Assembly: GCA_902577075.1 (NCBI GenBank)
Contig: CACGXV010000001.1
Location: 124,001 to 188,000, forward strand
Direction of reading: 5' to 3'
From: an uncultured Pelagibacteraceae bacterium
GTDB taxonomy: Bacteria > Pseudomonadota > Alphaproteobacteria > Pelagibacterales > Pelagibacteraceae
Length of the DNA stretch: 64,000 bases
This document shows, one piece after another, positions 36,064 through 45,091 of the stretch. Every line of letters starts with the position of its first letter. The stretch's first letter is position 1. A model generated the notes under the pieces. It was not told the origin of the DNA. It did no database searches and worked only from the letters and a program-made list of their open reading frames with translations. Both the position numbers and the translations under genes were made by a program.

Positions 36064-37374
36064 ATGTTAGATCTTATTATTAAAAATGGAAAATGCTATA
36101 TTGATAAAGATCTGAAAGATGTTGATATAGGCATTCAAAATAGCAAGATTACAAAAATTGGAAAACTAGCAGAAAAGGCTAGTCAAACAGTTGATGCAAA
36201 TGGACTTACAGTTCTACCTGGTTGCATAGATACTCAAACACATTTTAGAGAACCAGGTTCAACAGATACCGAGGATTTACACACAGGCAGTAGAGCAGCA
36301 ATAGTTGGCGGTATCACTTCAGTTTTTGAAATGCCAAACACTAATCCAGCAACTACAAGTCAGAGAGAATTTCAGAGAAAAATAGATCTAGCAAAAAATC
36401 GAATGTATTGTAATCACGCATTTTATTTTGGCGCCACTCCTACCAATCAAAGTGAATTAGCGAGTCTTAAAGGTTTAGAAGGGTGTTGTGGAGTTAAGTT
36501 GTTTGCAGGCTCTTCAACAGGTACCCTTTTAGTTCATAAAGAAGAAGATATAGAAAAAGTATTTGAAAGCACGTCAAAAATTGTTGCAGTCCATTCAGAG
36601 GATGAAGATATTTTAAATTTAAGAAAAAAATTAAGAGAAAAAGGGAACGTTCATTCTCATCCTATATGGAGGGATGAAGAATGTGCAATTTCATCGACAA
36701 GAAAAATTGTTAAAATTGCAAAAAGATTAGGTAAGAAAGCTCATATCTTACACATTACTACTAAACAGGAAATAGATTTTTTATCTCAGAATAAAGGAAA
36801 TATTACTTTTGAAATAACTCCACAACATTTAACCATATATGCACCTGACTGCTATGATAAACTTGGAACTTATGCTCAAATGAATCCGCCCATAAGAGAT
36901 AAAAGTCATTATGATCGTTTATGGTATGCAGTAAGAAATAATTATAATGATACAATTGGCTCTGATCATGCTCCACATCTAAAAGTGAATAAAGACAAAG
37001 AGTATCCTGATACGCCGTCTGGAATGCCAGGAGTTCAAACTTTAATGCCTGTAATGCTTAATCATGTAAATGATGGTAAATTATCACTTGAACAATTAAT
37101 GAACCTTGTATGTGAGAACCCTGCAAAAATTTTTGGAATTATAGGAAAAGGTTTCATAAAGGAAGAGTATGATGCAGATTTTACAATTGTAGATATGAAC
37201 AAAATTATTGAGATTAAAAATGATAAGATAGAAAGTAAGTGTGGTTGGTCGCCTTTTAACGGATATAAGTTTAAGGGAACCCCAGTTTATACAATTATAA
37301 ACGGAGAGATTAAAATGAAAGATGGAGAAATCATTGGAGAACCATCTGGAAAACCAATTAGATTTGAAGATTAG
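36064..37374 (+). CDS. pyrC: Class I dihydroorotase
   Basis: Dihydroorotase closes N-carbamoyl-aspartate to dihydroorotate in pyrimidine synthesis. The 436-residue amidohydrolase has DTQTHFREPGSTDTEDLHTGS, EMPNTNP, GVKLFAGSSTG (carboxylated Lys position), VHSEDE, HILHITT and GSDHAPH. The usual HxH metal pair reads Q-T-H here; I recall the same DTQ/DSQ-x-H form from some other alphaproteobacterial dihydroorotases, so it need not mean loss of function. Hydantoinases are close relatives, but the REPG and MPNTNP motifs favour dihydroorotase. Confidence 0.88.
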   Translation: MLDLIIKNGKCYIDKDLKDVDIGIQNSKITKIGKLAEKASQTVDANGLTVLPGCIDTQTHFREPGSTDTEDLHTGSRAAIVGGITSVFEMPNTNPATTSQREFQRKIDLAKNRMYCNHAFYFGATPTNQSELASLKGLEGCCGVKLFAGSSTGTLLVHKEEDIEKVFESTSKIVAVHSEDEDILNLRKKLREKGNVHSHPIWRDEECAISSTRKIVKIAKRLGKKAHILHITTKQEIDFLSQNKGNITFEITPQHLTIYAPDCYDKLGTYAQMNPPIRDKSHYDRLWYAVRNNYNDTIGSDHAPHLKVNKDKEYPDTPSGMPGVQTLMPVMLNHVNDGKLSLEQLMNLVCENPAKIFGIIGKGFIKEEYDADFTIVDMNKIIEIKNDKIESKCGWSPFNGYKFKGTPVYTIINGEIKMKDGEIIGEPSGKPIRFED

Positions 37375-37380
37375 TTAATT

Positions 37381-39279
37381 TTATTTAGAAAGAATTTTAC
37401 TATCAATTAAACTTTGAGTAATTTCACCTAGAATTGCTGGATCATCAATTGTCGCTGGCATTTTGTAATCCTCCCCATCAGCTATTTTTCTAATAGTTCC
37501 CCTTAAAATTTTACCAGATCTTGTTTTGGGTAATCTTTTTATTACGATGACAACTTTAAAAGCTGCTACTGGTCCAATTTTATCTCTAACCATTTTAATA
37601 CATTCCTTTGAGACAGTATCATTATCCTTTTCAACTCCTGTTTTTAGAACAACTAGACCTATTGGTAACTGTCCTTTTAATTTATCTGCAATTCCAAGAA
37701 CAGCACACTCCGCAACTGATTGATGTTCGGACAAAACTTCCTCTATTGCACCAGTAGATAATCTATGTCCTGCAACATTAATAATATCATCAGTTCTAGA
37801 CATAATCCAAATGTATCCATCTTCATCAATATGCCCTGCATCATATGTCTGATAATAACCCTTATAATTAGACATATAGTTTTCCTCATATCGTTTATCA
37901 GCATTCCAAAGTGTGGGAAATGTTCCTGGAGGCAAAGGTAATTTAACGACTATGTCTCCCATTTCATTTGGTTTTGCAACTGAGTGATCAGGTTTAATTA
38001 TTTTTACATCATAACCAGGAACTGCTTTACATGCTGATCCGTATTTAGTTTTTTGCATTTCAATTCCAGTACAATTTGAGCTTATAGCCCAGCTGGTTTC
38101 TGTTTGCCACCAGTGGTCTATGACTGGAACCTTTAATAGATTTTCTGCCCACTTAATTGTATCTGGATCAGCTCTCTCTCCAGCTAAAAATAAAGACTGA
38201 AATGAACTTAAGTCATATTTAGAAAAAAATTTCCCATCAGGGTCTTCTTTTTTAATAGCTCTGAAAGCTGTAGGAGCCGTAAACAATGATTTTATTTTGT
38301 ATTCAGAAATTATTCTCCAAAAAACTCCTGCATCAGGGGTTCCAACCGGTTTACCTTCAAACAATACGGTTGTACATCCTTTGAACAAAGGGGCATAAAC
38401 AATATATGAATGTCCTACTATCCAACCAATATCACTTGCAGACCACCAAACATCATTTTCATCTACATTATAAATATTTTTCATTGTCCACTTTAGAGCA
38501 ACAATGTGACCTCCAACATCTCTTACTATGCCTTTTGGAATTCCTGTGGTGCCCGATGTATATAAAATGTAAGCAAATTCATTAGCACCTATTTCAACAC
38601 AATCTTTATCTTTTGCATTTATTAGAAACTCTTCCCAACTAATCTCAAGTGGAGAATTAAGTTTCACCTCGTGACCCTCCCTTTGAAAAAAAATTACTTT
38701 TTCAACTTTATGTTTTGTAAGTTTAAGCGCTCCATCAACTAAAGGTCTATACTCAACTGTTCTACCTGGCTCAAATCCACATGAAGCGGTAATCAAAATC
38801 TTTGCTTTACTATCATCAATCCTACTTGCTAGTTCATTTGATGCAAATCCACCAAAGACTACTGAGTGTATTGCGCCAATTCTTCCACAAGCAAGCATTG
38901 CTATAACTGCTTCAGGTATCATTGGCATGTAAATAATAACTCTATCACCTTTTTTGACTCCTTGATTATCAAGTGCACCAGCTAATTTCGAAATTCTTTC
39001 TCTTAATTCATTGTAAGTAAACTCTGCTTTAGTATTTGTGATAGGACTGTCATATATTAAAGCTGTTTTATCTCCATTACCTTGATCAATATGAGTATCA
39101 ATTGCGTTATAACATGTGTTCGTTACCCCATCTTCAAACCATTTATAAAATGGAGGCTTAGATTTGTTTAAAATTTTTGTTGGTTTTTTAAACCAAAAGA
39201 TATCCTCAGACACATTATGCCAAAACTTCTCAGGATTTTGGATTGACTCTTGATAAATCTTGTTAAATTTGTCTGTCAT
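37381..39279 (-). CDS. prpE: Propionate--CoA ligase (PrpE-like acyl-CoA synthetase)
   Basis: An AMP-forming acyl-CoA synthetase of 632 residues that activates short-chain acids. It has the AMP loop YTSGTTGIPKGIVRD, the HWWQTETSWAI core, the hinge YKGYYQTYDAGHIDEDGYIWIMSRTDDIINVAGHRLSTG and the C-terminal lysine motif KTRSGKILRGTIRK. Stretches such as FVVFGGFASNELASRIDD and GGHIVALKWTMKNIYNV are PrpE-like rather than acetyl-CoA synthetase. It is divergent from proteorhodopsin, with about 215 bp between starts. Confidence 0.88.
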   Translation of the reverse strand: MTDKFNKIYQESIQNPEKFWHNVSEDIFWFKKPTKILNKSKPPFYKWFEDGVTNTCYNAIDTHIDQGNGDKTALIYDSPITNTKAEFTYNELRERISKLAGALDNQGVKKGDRVIIYMPMIPEAVIAMLACGRIGAIHSVVFGGFASNELASRIDDSKAKILITASCGFEPGRTVEYRPLVDGALKLTKHKVEKVIFFQREGHEVKLNSPLEISWEEFLINAKDKDCVEIGANEFAYILYTSGTTGIPKGIVRDVGGHIVALKWTMKNIYNVDENDVWWSASDIGWIVGHSYIVYAPLFKGCTTVLFEGKPVGTPDAGVFWRIISEYKIKSLFTAPTAFRAIKKEDPDGKFFSKYDLSSFQSLFLAGERADPDTIKWAENLLKVPVIDHWWQTETSWAISSNCTGIEMQKTKYGSACKAVPGYDVKIIKPDHSVAKPNEMGDIVVKLPLPPGTFPTLWNADKRYEENYMSNYKGYYQTYDAGHIDEDGYIWIMSRTDDIINVAGHRLSTGAIEEVLSEHQSVAECAVLGIADKLKGQLPIGLVVLKTGVEKDNDTVSKECIKMVRDKIGPVAAFKVVIVIKRLPKTRSGKILRGTIRKIADGEDYKMPATIDDPAILGEITQSLIDSKILSK

Positions 39280-39422
39280 AGTGATTTGGTTTTTGACTCA
39301 CTTTTATAATGATTTTACGTAACAGGTTGTATTTAATTTCACAAAGTAAGTAAAATCAATACTTTTTAGAGGTCAAAAACTCTTCAATAAACTAATTTTT
39401 TTTGCTATCTAACCCTAACTTT

Positions 39423-39463
39423 AGACTAATCATTAGATTAGTCTGTAGTTTAAATTTAAACTA
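39423..39463 (+). promoter_or_regulatory. Two adjacent hairpins/palindromes in the proteorhodopsin leader
   Basis: AGACTAAT (39423-39430) and ATTAGTCT (39437-39444) form a perfect 8-bp inverted repeat with a 6-nt loop. Two bases later TAGTTTAAATTTAAACTA (39446-39463) is a perfect 18-bp palindrome. Both lie 30-70 bp before the proteorhodopsin start, in a 215-bp intergenic region that otherwise shows no gene. They could be operators for a dimeric regulator or structured leader RNA; there is no T-run of a terminator. The function is unknown. Confidence 0.5.
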
Positions 39464-39494
39464 ACAAAAAAAACTAACTATGAGGGAGTTTTTT

Positions 39495-40259
39495 ATGAAG
39501 ACAATGAAAATGTTAGCTTTAGCGGCAGTGCTTTTCGGAGCAACTACGGCAGCTAACGCAGCAACAGCCTTTTTAGCTACAGACGATTTCGTAGGTATTT
39601 CGTTTTGGTTAATTTCAATGGGTATGTTAGCAGCTACAGCGTTTTTCTTTATGGAACAGGCTAATGTCGGTTCTCAATGGAGAAAATCAGTAAACGTAGC
39701 TGGATTAGTAACTGGTATAGCATTTATTCACTATATGTATATGAGAGCAGTATGGGTTGAAACAGGTGATACTCCAACTGTATACAGATACATTGACTGG
39801 TTAATTACTGTACCGCTACAGCTAGTAGAATTTTACTTAATTCTTTCAGCAGTAAGAAAAGTTGACACAAACATATTCTGGAGAATCTTAATTGGTTCAC
39901 TAGTTATGTTAATAGGTGGATATCTTGGAGAAGCTGGATTCATCAACGCTACACTAGGTTTCATAATCGGTATGGCTGGATGGATTTACATTCTTTATGA
40001 AATCTTTTCAGGAGAAGCAGGAAAAGTTGCTGCTAAATCTGGAAATAAAGCTTTAGTAACTGCATTCGGAGCTTTAAGAATGATTGTTACTGTAGGTTGG
40101 GCAATTTACCCATTAGGTTACATTTTTGGTTACCTAACAGGTGGAATTGATGCTAACGCGTTAAACGTTATCTATAACTTAGCAGACTTTGTTAATAAAA
40201 TCGCATTTGGTTTAATTATCTGGTCTTGCGCAGTTTCTAACTCTACAAGAAGAGCATAG
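39495..40259 (+). CDS. Proteorhodopsin, blue-tuned light-driven proton pump
   Basis: A retinal-binding seven-helix proton pump. The start is ATG 39495, because the upstream ATG at 39480 is itself part of the Shine-Dalgarno (GAGGGAG). The 254-residue protein has a cleavable signal peptide (about 1-22) and then seven transmembrane helices. The key residues all sit at a constant +4 offset from the reference proteorhodopsin numbering: proton acceptor D101 (D97), donor E112 (E108), H79 (H75) and Schiff-base lysine K235 (K231). Position 109 (reference 105) is Gln, the known marker for blue absorption. A strong terminator follows at 40281-40317, so it is probably monocistronic. Confidence 0.98.
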   Translation: MKTMKMLALAAVLFGATTAANAATAFLATDDFVGISFWLISMGMLAATAFFFMEQANVGSQWRKSVNVAGLVTGIAFIHYMYMRAVWVETGDTPTVYRYIDWLITVPLQLVEFYLILSAVRKVDTNIFWRILIGSLVMLIGGYLGEAGFINATLGFIIGMAGWIYILYEIFSGEAGKVAAKSGNKALVTAFGALRMIVTVGWAIYPLGYIFGYLTGGIDANALNVIYNLADFVNKIAFGLIIWSCAVSNSTRRA

Positions 40260-40280
40260 TAAAAGTTAGTTAAGATATAA

Positions 40281-40654
<374 letters not shown>

Positions 40655-40655
<1 letters not shown>

Positions 40656-41668
40656 TGATTAAAACTGATGTTGTGATAATTGGTGCAGGACCAACAGGGT
40701 TATTTTGTGCACATCAATTAGGAATCATAGGATTGAAATGTGAAATAGTTGATAACTTAGATAAAATTGGTGGTCAATGTATAGAACTCTATCCAGATAA
40801 ACCAATTTATGATATTCCCGCGGTCCCGGAATGTACTGGTGAAGAGCTTACTAACAATTTAATTAAACAAATAAAACCTTTTAACTTTAACTTTCATTTA
40901 AATGATAGAGTTCAAGAACTAAGACAAGAAAATCAAATCTGGATAGTAAAAACAACTAATGGCAAAGAGTTTAACACACCAAATGTAGTAATTGCTGGGG
41001 GAGTGGGATCTTTTGAACCACGAAAATTTCCAACAAAGAGTGCAGAAAAGTTTGATGGTAAAACAGTTTTATACTCAATTAAAGACAAAAGTATTTTTAA
41101 AGATAAATCAGTAGTCATTTTTGGAGGTGGAGATAGCGCACTTGACTGGGCAATTGAACTGTCAAGTACTTCAAAAGTTTCTCTTATACATAGGAGAGAT
41201 GAGTTTAGAGGCGCACCTGCAAGCGTTCAAAAAATAAAAGAACTTAGTGAAAAAAATAAAATTAATTTATTTACAAAGTACTCAATTAAAGATGTGAAAG
41301 GCAATGGCTCTTTAGAGGAAGTCGAGATTAAAAGCGAAGAAGGAGAAAGCAAAACTCTAAAGGCTGATTATGTTTTAGGTTTCTTTGGTTTAATAATGCA
41401 GCTTGGGCCAATCGCGGAATGGGGACTAAATTTAGATAAAAAAACAATACCGGTTAATACAGAAAATTTTGAAACCAATAAAAAGGGTATTTTTGCTATC
41501 GGCGATATTTGTAATTACCCAGGAAAACTAAAATTAATATTATCTGGTTTTCATGAGGGAGCTTTAGCTGCTAGAGGTTGTTTTAAATATGCAAGACCTA
41601 ATGAGAAATATAGGTTTGAATTTACTACTGCATCTAACACTATTAAAGACAGATTAGGTGTCAAATAA
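40655..41668 (+). CDS. Ferredoxin--NADP+ reductase, thioredoxin-reductase-like type
   Basis: A 337-residue FAD/NADPH flavoprotein. It has the FAD loop VVIIGAGPTGLFCAHQLG, the GGQCIELYPDKPIYDIP stretch typical of TrxR-like ferredoxin reductases, the NADPH loop VVIFGGGDSALDWA and the C-terminal FAIGDICNYPGKLKLILSGFHEGALAA. The redox-active CxxC of thioredoxin reductase is absent, so I assign ferredoxin-NADP reductase. It lies between its likely partner ferredoxin and a glutathione transferase, with one-base overlaps at both ends. Confidence 0.9.
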
Positions 41669-42294
41669 TGATCGAGCTATTTACAGCCGATACTCCTAAT
41701 GGTTGGAAAATTAGTATAATGTTGGAAGAGATAAGCTTTGACTACAAAATTACCAAAGTAAACTTAAATGAAGGTGAACAACATAAAGCTGAATTCAAAA
41801 AAATTAGTCCTTTCAATAAAATACCAGTGATCACTGATCACGAAAATAAAAAGTCAATATTCGAGTCAGGAGCAATATTGATGTACTTGGGTGAAAAAAG
41901 TAAAATGTTTTATCCAGAAAATAATAGATTAGAGATAAATCAGTGGTTGATGGCCCAAATGGGTTTGATTGGTCCAATGATAGGACAGCATCATCAGTTT
42001 CATTATTATCACCAAGGAAAAAGTGAATGGGGAGAGGAAAGATATTTTAAAATAACTAGAAAGTTATACGAAGATTTAGAAGCAAGACTATCAAAAAGTG
42101 ACTTTTTAGCAGGAAAAGAATATTCTATTGCTGATATTGCAACATGGTCATGGATCGCACGTCACAAGAGACATGATATTGGATTAGAAAACTTTAAGGG
42201 GTTATCTAGATGGTTTGTTGATATTGCAAAACGTCCAGCGGTTATCAAAGGATTTAAAGCATTAAATAAAGATGCTGAAATAGACTATCCTTAA
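41668..42294 (+). CDS. Glutathione S-transferase family protein
   Basis: A 208-residue protein with a thioredoxin-like N-terminal domain (ELFTADTPNGWKISIMLEE, NKIPVI, ESGAILMYLGE) and an all-alpha C-terminal domain with the SIADIATWSWI capping box. The GST fold is clear; the N-terminal TPNGWK pattern is like the YghU/YfcG subgroup, which has disulfide reductase activity with glutathione. It is coupled to the reductase gene by a one-base overlap and converges on dksA. Confidence 0.88.
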   Translation: MIELFTADTPNGWKISIMLEEISFDYKITKVNLNEGEQHKAEFKKISPFNKIPVITDHENKKSIFESGAILMYLGEKSKMFYPENNRLEINQWLMAQMGLIGPMIGQHHQFHYYHQGKSEWGEERYFKITRKLYEDLEARLSKSDFLAGKEYSIADIATWSWIARHKRHDIGLENFKGLSRWFVDIAKRPAVIKGFKALNKDAEIDYP

Positions 42295-42743
42295 ATATCA
42301 GCGTAAACTTTTTCTTCTTTTTCATGTTTCTCTTGAGCGGATATGCATAATGTTGCAACTGGCCTTGCCATTAATCTTTTAAGACCAATTGGTTCTGCAG
42401 TTTCCTCACAAAAACCATATGTTCCGTCTTGAATTTTTTTCAAAGCTCCGTCAATTTTTGAAATTAATTTTATTTGTCTGTTGATTGCTCTCATTTCAAC
42501 ATTTTTTTCTGTATATGAACTTGCTTGATCAACAATGTCTGCTGAAGCACTATTGTCATCCATCGAAGCATTAAATATTGCTTCATTATTTGTTCTCTTT
42601 AGATCTTTTTTCCAGTCCATTAATTTTTGTTTAAAATATGCAAGATGTTTTGCACACATGTATTTTTCAGTTTCTTTTGGAATATATTTTTTAGAGATCT
42701 TTACCATACCCAATTTTATAAATCTGGTGAATATATTCATCAT
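42291..42743 (-). CDS. dksA: DksA-family RNA polymerase regulator with degenerate zinc finger
   Basis: DksA binds the secondary channel of RNA polymerase and works with ppGpp. The protein has up to 150 residues, with a coiled-coil (YFKQKLMDWKKDL...) ending in a DNSASADIVDQAS tip. The globular part is IQDGTYGFCEETAEPIGLKRLMARPVATLCISAQEKHEK. Of the four classical zinc cysteines only one of each pair is left (C-E-E-T and C-I-S-A), as in cysteine-poor DksA variants. The start is uncertain: the ATG at 42707 (MVKISKKYIPKE) looks better than the one at 42743. Confidence 0.88.
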   Translation of the reverse strand: MMNIFTRFIKLGMVKISKKYIPKETEKYMCAKHLAYFKQKLMDWKKDLKRTNNEAIFNASMDDNSASADIVDQASSYTEKNVEMRAINRQIKLISKIDGALKKIQDGTYGFCEETAEPIGLKRLMARPVATLCISAQEKHEKEEKVYADI

Positions 42744-42786
42744 TTATTAAGTGTCAAGAATGCATTAATTGTATAAATTAATAAAA

Positions 42787-44082
42787 ATGGCCATTTATAA
42801 AAAAAATATAAACAATATATTTTATATTTTTATCACATCACACTTATTGATCTGGACATTGATTCCAACTTTTACAAATCATAATTTGCCATTAGATACA
42901 ATCGAAGCCTTAGCGTGGGGGAGCAACTTAGATTGGGGATTTAATAAACATCCCCCAATGAGTGCATTTTTACCTGAAATAATTTATTTTATTTTTGGAC
43001 CACAAGATTGGGCGTATTATCTACTAAGTCAAATTTGTATTGTAGTCTCATTCTTTGTAGTTTTTAAGTTAGCTGAAGATTTTTTTGATAACAAAATTTA
43101 TTGTTTACTATCTGTTTTGTTATTAGAAGGAATATACTTCTATAACTTCACTACACCTGAGTTTAATGTAAATGTTTGTTTAATTCCTTTTTGGTCTCTT
43201 TCGGTTTTTTATTTATGGAGAGGAATTAAGAATAATAAAATATTAGATTGGTTATTACTTGGTCTATTTGCTGGACTTGGGTTTATATCTAAGTATTTAT
43301 TTGTCTATTTAGGTTTAGCAATAGATGTACTTTTAATTTACATGATTTATACCAAAAGACTAAATTTTAAGTGTCTAGTTTCTTTCGCTCCTTTTATTAT
43401 TATTTTATTACCACACATTATTTGGTTAACTGATAATGATTATGTAACCATTACTTATGGACTTCTCAGAACTGGGTCAGAAGAGGCAAGTATTTTAAAC
43501 CATATAAAACATCCTACGATATTTTTAGCTAAGCAAGTTGGTATATTATTGCCATTTTTACTAATGATTTTTGTTTTAGTTAAAAAATTTAAAATAAATA
43601 TTAATTTAAACGACGAAAAGCTTTTGTTTGTATTGTCAATTAATTTAATTCCAATATTTTTTATTTTTCTTACATCATTTACTATGGGTGTAAAAATAAG
43701 AACTATGTGGATGACGCCATTTTATATAAGCTTTGGCTTGTTATTTGTTTATATTTTAAAATCAGAAATTAATTTTGAAAAAATGACAGCTTTTACCTCT
43801 GTCTTTTTAGCATTATTCTTATTATCTCCAATTTTATATTCTTATATTTCAATTACTCAAACTGATAAAAGAACTGATTTTGGTGGCAAAAAGTTAGCTG
43901 AGCAGGCCAAACTTTTTTATGAAACTGAGGGTAAGGATCTTGGAAAAATTGAATATATTAAAGGTAATGAATGGATTGCAGGAAATATATCTTACCATCT
44001 TCCAGAAAGACCAAAATGGATTTATAGTTCAAATGAAGTCCAATTGTGCAACAAAGATATGAAATGCTTAACATATAAATGA
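42787..44082 (+). CDS. GT39-type glycosyltransferase (ArnT-like, GT-C fold)
   Basis: A polytopic membrane enzyme of about 431 residues that would transfer a sugar from an undecaprenyl-phosphate donor to a surface lipid or glycan. The ATG at 42787 is chosen over an upstream TTG (42769). The first periplasmic loop has the acidic motif (DTIEALAWGSNLDWGFNKHPP), and a FISKYLFVYLGL segment follows, as in the PMT/ArnT superfamily. About ten transmembrane segments precede a short periplasmic tail. Its stop overlaps the ATG of a 41-residue membrane peptide. The sugar and acceptor are unknown. Confidence 0.82.
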   Translation: MAIYKKNINNIFYIFITSHLLIWTLIPTFTNHNLPLDTIEALAWGSNLDWGFNKHPPMSAFLPEIIYFIFGPQDWAYYLLSQICIVVSFFVVFKLAEDFFDNKIYCLLSVLLLEGIYFYNFTTPEFNVNVCLIPFWSLSVFYLWRGIKNNKILDWLLLGLFAGLGFISKYLFVYLGLAIDVLLIYMIYTKRLNFKCLVSFAPFIIILLPHIIWLTDNDYVTITYGLLRTGSEEASILNHIKHPTIFLAKQVGILLPFLLMIFVLVKKFKININLNDEKLLFVLSINLIPIFFIFLTSFTMGVKIRTMWMTPFYISFGLLFVYILKSEINFEKMTAFTSVFLALFLLSPILYSYISITQTDKRTDFGGKKLAEQAKLFYETEGKDLGKIEYIKGNEWIAGNISYHLPERPKWIYSSNEVQLCNKDMKCLTYK

Positions 44083-44204
44083 AATTTCAATTAAACCAAA
44101 AAAACAAGAGACTTTTATTAATTATTGGAATTGTTGTTTTAATCGAACTCTCGGGATATGGTTTTTTTGCTTCTCTATTTAGATTGATAGGCTCAGTAAG
44201 CTAA
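44079..44204 (+). CDS. Small 41-residue single-pass membrane protein
   Basis: This short frame starts at an ATG overlapping the GT39 stop (ATGA, 44079-44082) and ends in a TAA whose last base opens the next gene's ATG at 44204. Its product (MKFQLNQKNKRLLLII...) has a positively charged N-terminus, a helix of about 20 hydrophobic residues, and a short tail. The exact coupling to both neighbours argues that it is translated. It may be a small subunit of the lipid-linked sugar module, but no homology can be checked. Confidence 0.6.
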   Translation: MKFQLNQKNKRLLLIIGIVVLIELSGYGFFASLFRLIGSVS

Positions 44205-45073
44205 TGAAAATAATAATTCTAATTCCAGTCTTTAATGACTTTAAATCTGCCTCAAAATTAATTAAAGAAATCAATATTAATATTTCTGAGCTTAAAGCAG
44301 AATTTTCAATAATAGTAGTGAATGATACTTCAACAGAGGAAAAAATTTTAGAAACTAAAAATTTAAATAATATTAAATCACTAAAATTAATAAATATGAG
44401 AAATAATAAAGGACATGCACGTTGTATTGCAGCAGGGCTTAAACATATCTCAGAAAATGAAGATTTTGACTATGTAATTCCAATGGATGGAGATGGAGAA
44501 GATAGACCTGAGGAAATAAGAAACTTTGTAGAAAAGATTAAAGATAATCCTAATAATAGCATTGTTGGAGAAAGAGTTAAAAGATCTGAAAGTTTAGTTT
44601 TTAAGGTCTGTTATTTTTTTCACAAAATTATTACTTTTACCTTTACTGGAAAATTTATAAAATTTGGAAATTATACTTGCCTCACAAAAAAAACTGTTAA
44701 AAAATTAATTGAAGACAAAGCAACTTGGAGTAGTTTTTCTGGTTCACTAGCAAAAAATGAGATTAATTTAATTAAATCTCCATCAATAAGAGGCCCAAGA
44801 TACTTTGGCCCATCAAAGATGAGTTTTTTAAATTTGATAAAGCATTCTTTGGCAATAATTGCTGTGTTTAAAACTGGAGTTATCTTTAGATCGATAGCAT
44901 TTTATGCAATATATTTAATAATAATTGCTGAATATATAAGTATAATTACAGCAATACCTCTAGCTATAATCATTATTTTTGGTCTAGTTATATTAAAAAT
45001 CTCAGGTAGAGAAAATATGAATGAGTTTAATAATTCTTTAACAAACATTTCAGACATTGACATTTTAAAATAG
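44204..45073 (+). CDS. GT2 glycosyltransferase, dolichol/undecaprenyl-phosphate sugar transferase type
   Basis: A 289-residue GT-A enzyme with the opening IIILIPVFNDFKSASKLIKEIN and the metal/nucleotide motif VIPMDGDGEDRPEEI. Two transmembrane helices lie near the C-terminus (about 220-270). This layout fits DPM1/ArnC-like enzymes, which load a sugar onto a polyprenyl phosphate for a GT39 partner, and such a partner lies just upstream. The catalytic aspartates are visible; the sugar is not known. Confidence 0.85.
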   Translation: MKIIILIPVFNDFKSASKLIKEININISELKAEFSIIVVNDTSTEEKILETKNLNNIKSLKLINMRNNKGHARCIAAGLKHISENEDFDYVIPMDGDGEDRPEEIRNFVEKIKDNPNNSIVGERVKRSESLVFKVCYFFHKIITFTFTGKFIKFGNYTCLTKKTVKKLIEDKATWSSFSGSLAKNEINLIKSPSIRGPRYFGPSKMSFLNLIKHSLAIIAVFKTGVIFRSIAFYAIYLIIIAEYISIITAIPLAIIIIFGLVILKISGRENMNEFNNSLTNISDIDILK

Positions 45074-45091
45074 TATATTTTAAAATAATTT

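Noticed and set aside
39293-39310. TTGACT and TATAAT pair upstream of proteorhodopsin as a promoter
   Set aside because: Only 6 nt separate the two boxes, far from the 16-18 required, so they cannot act as one sigma70 promoter.
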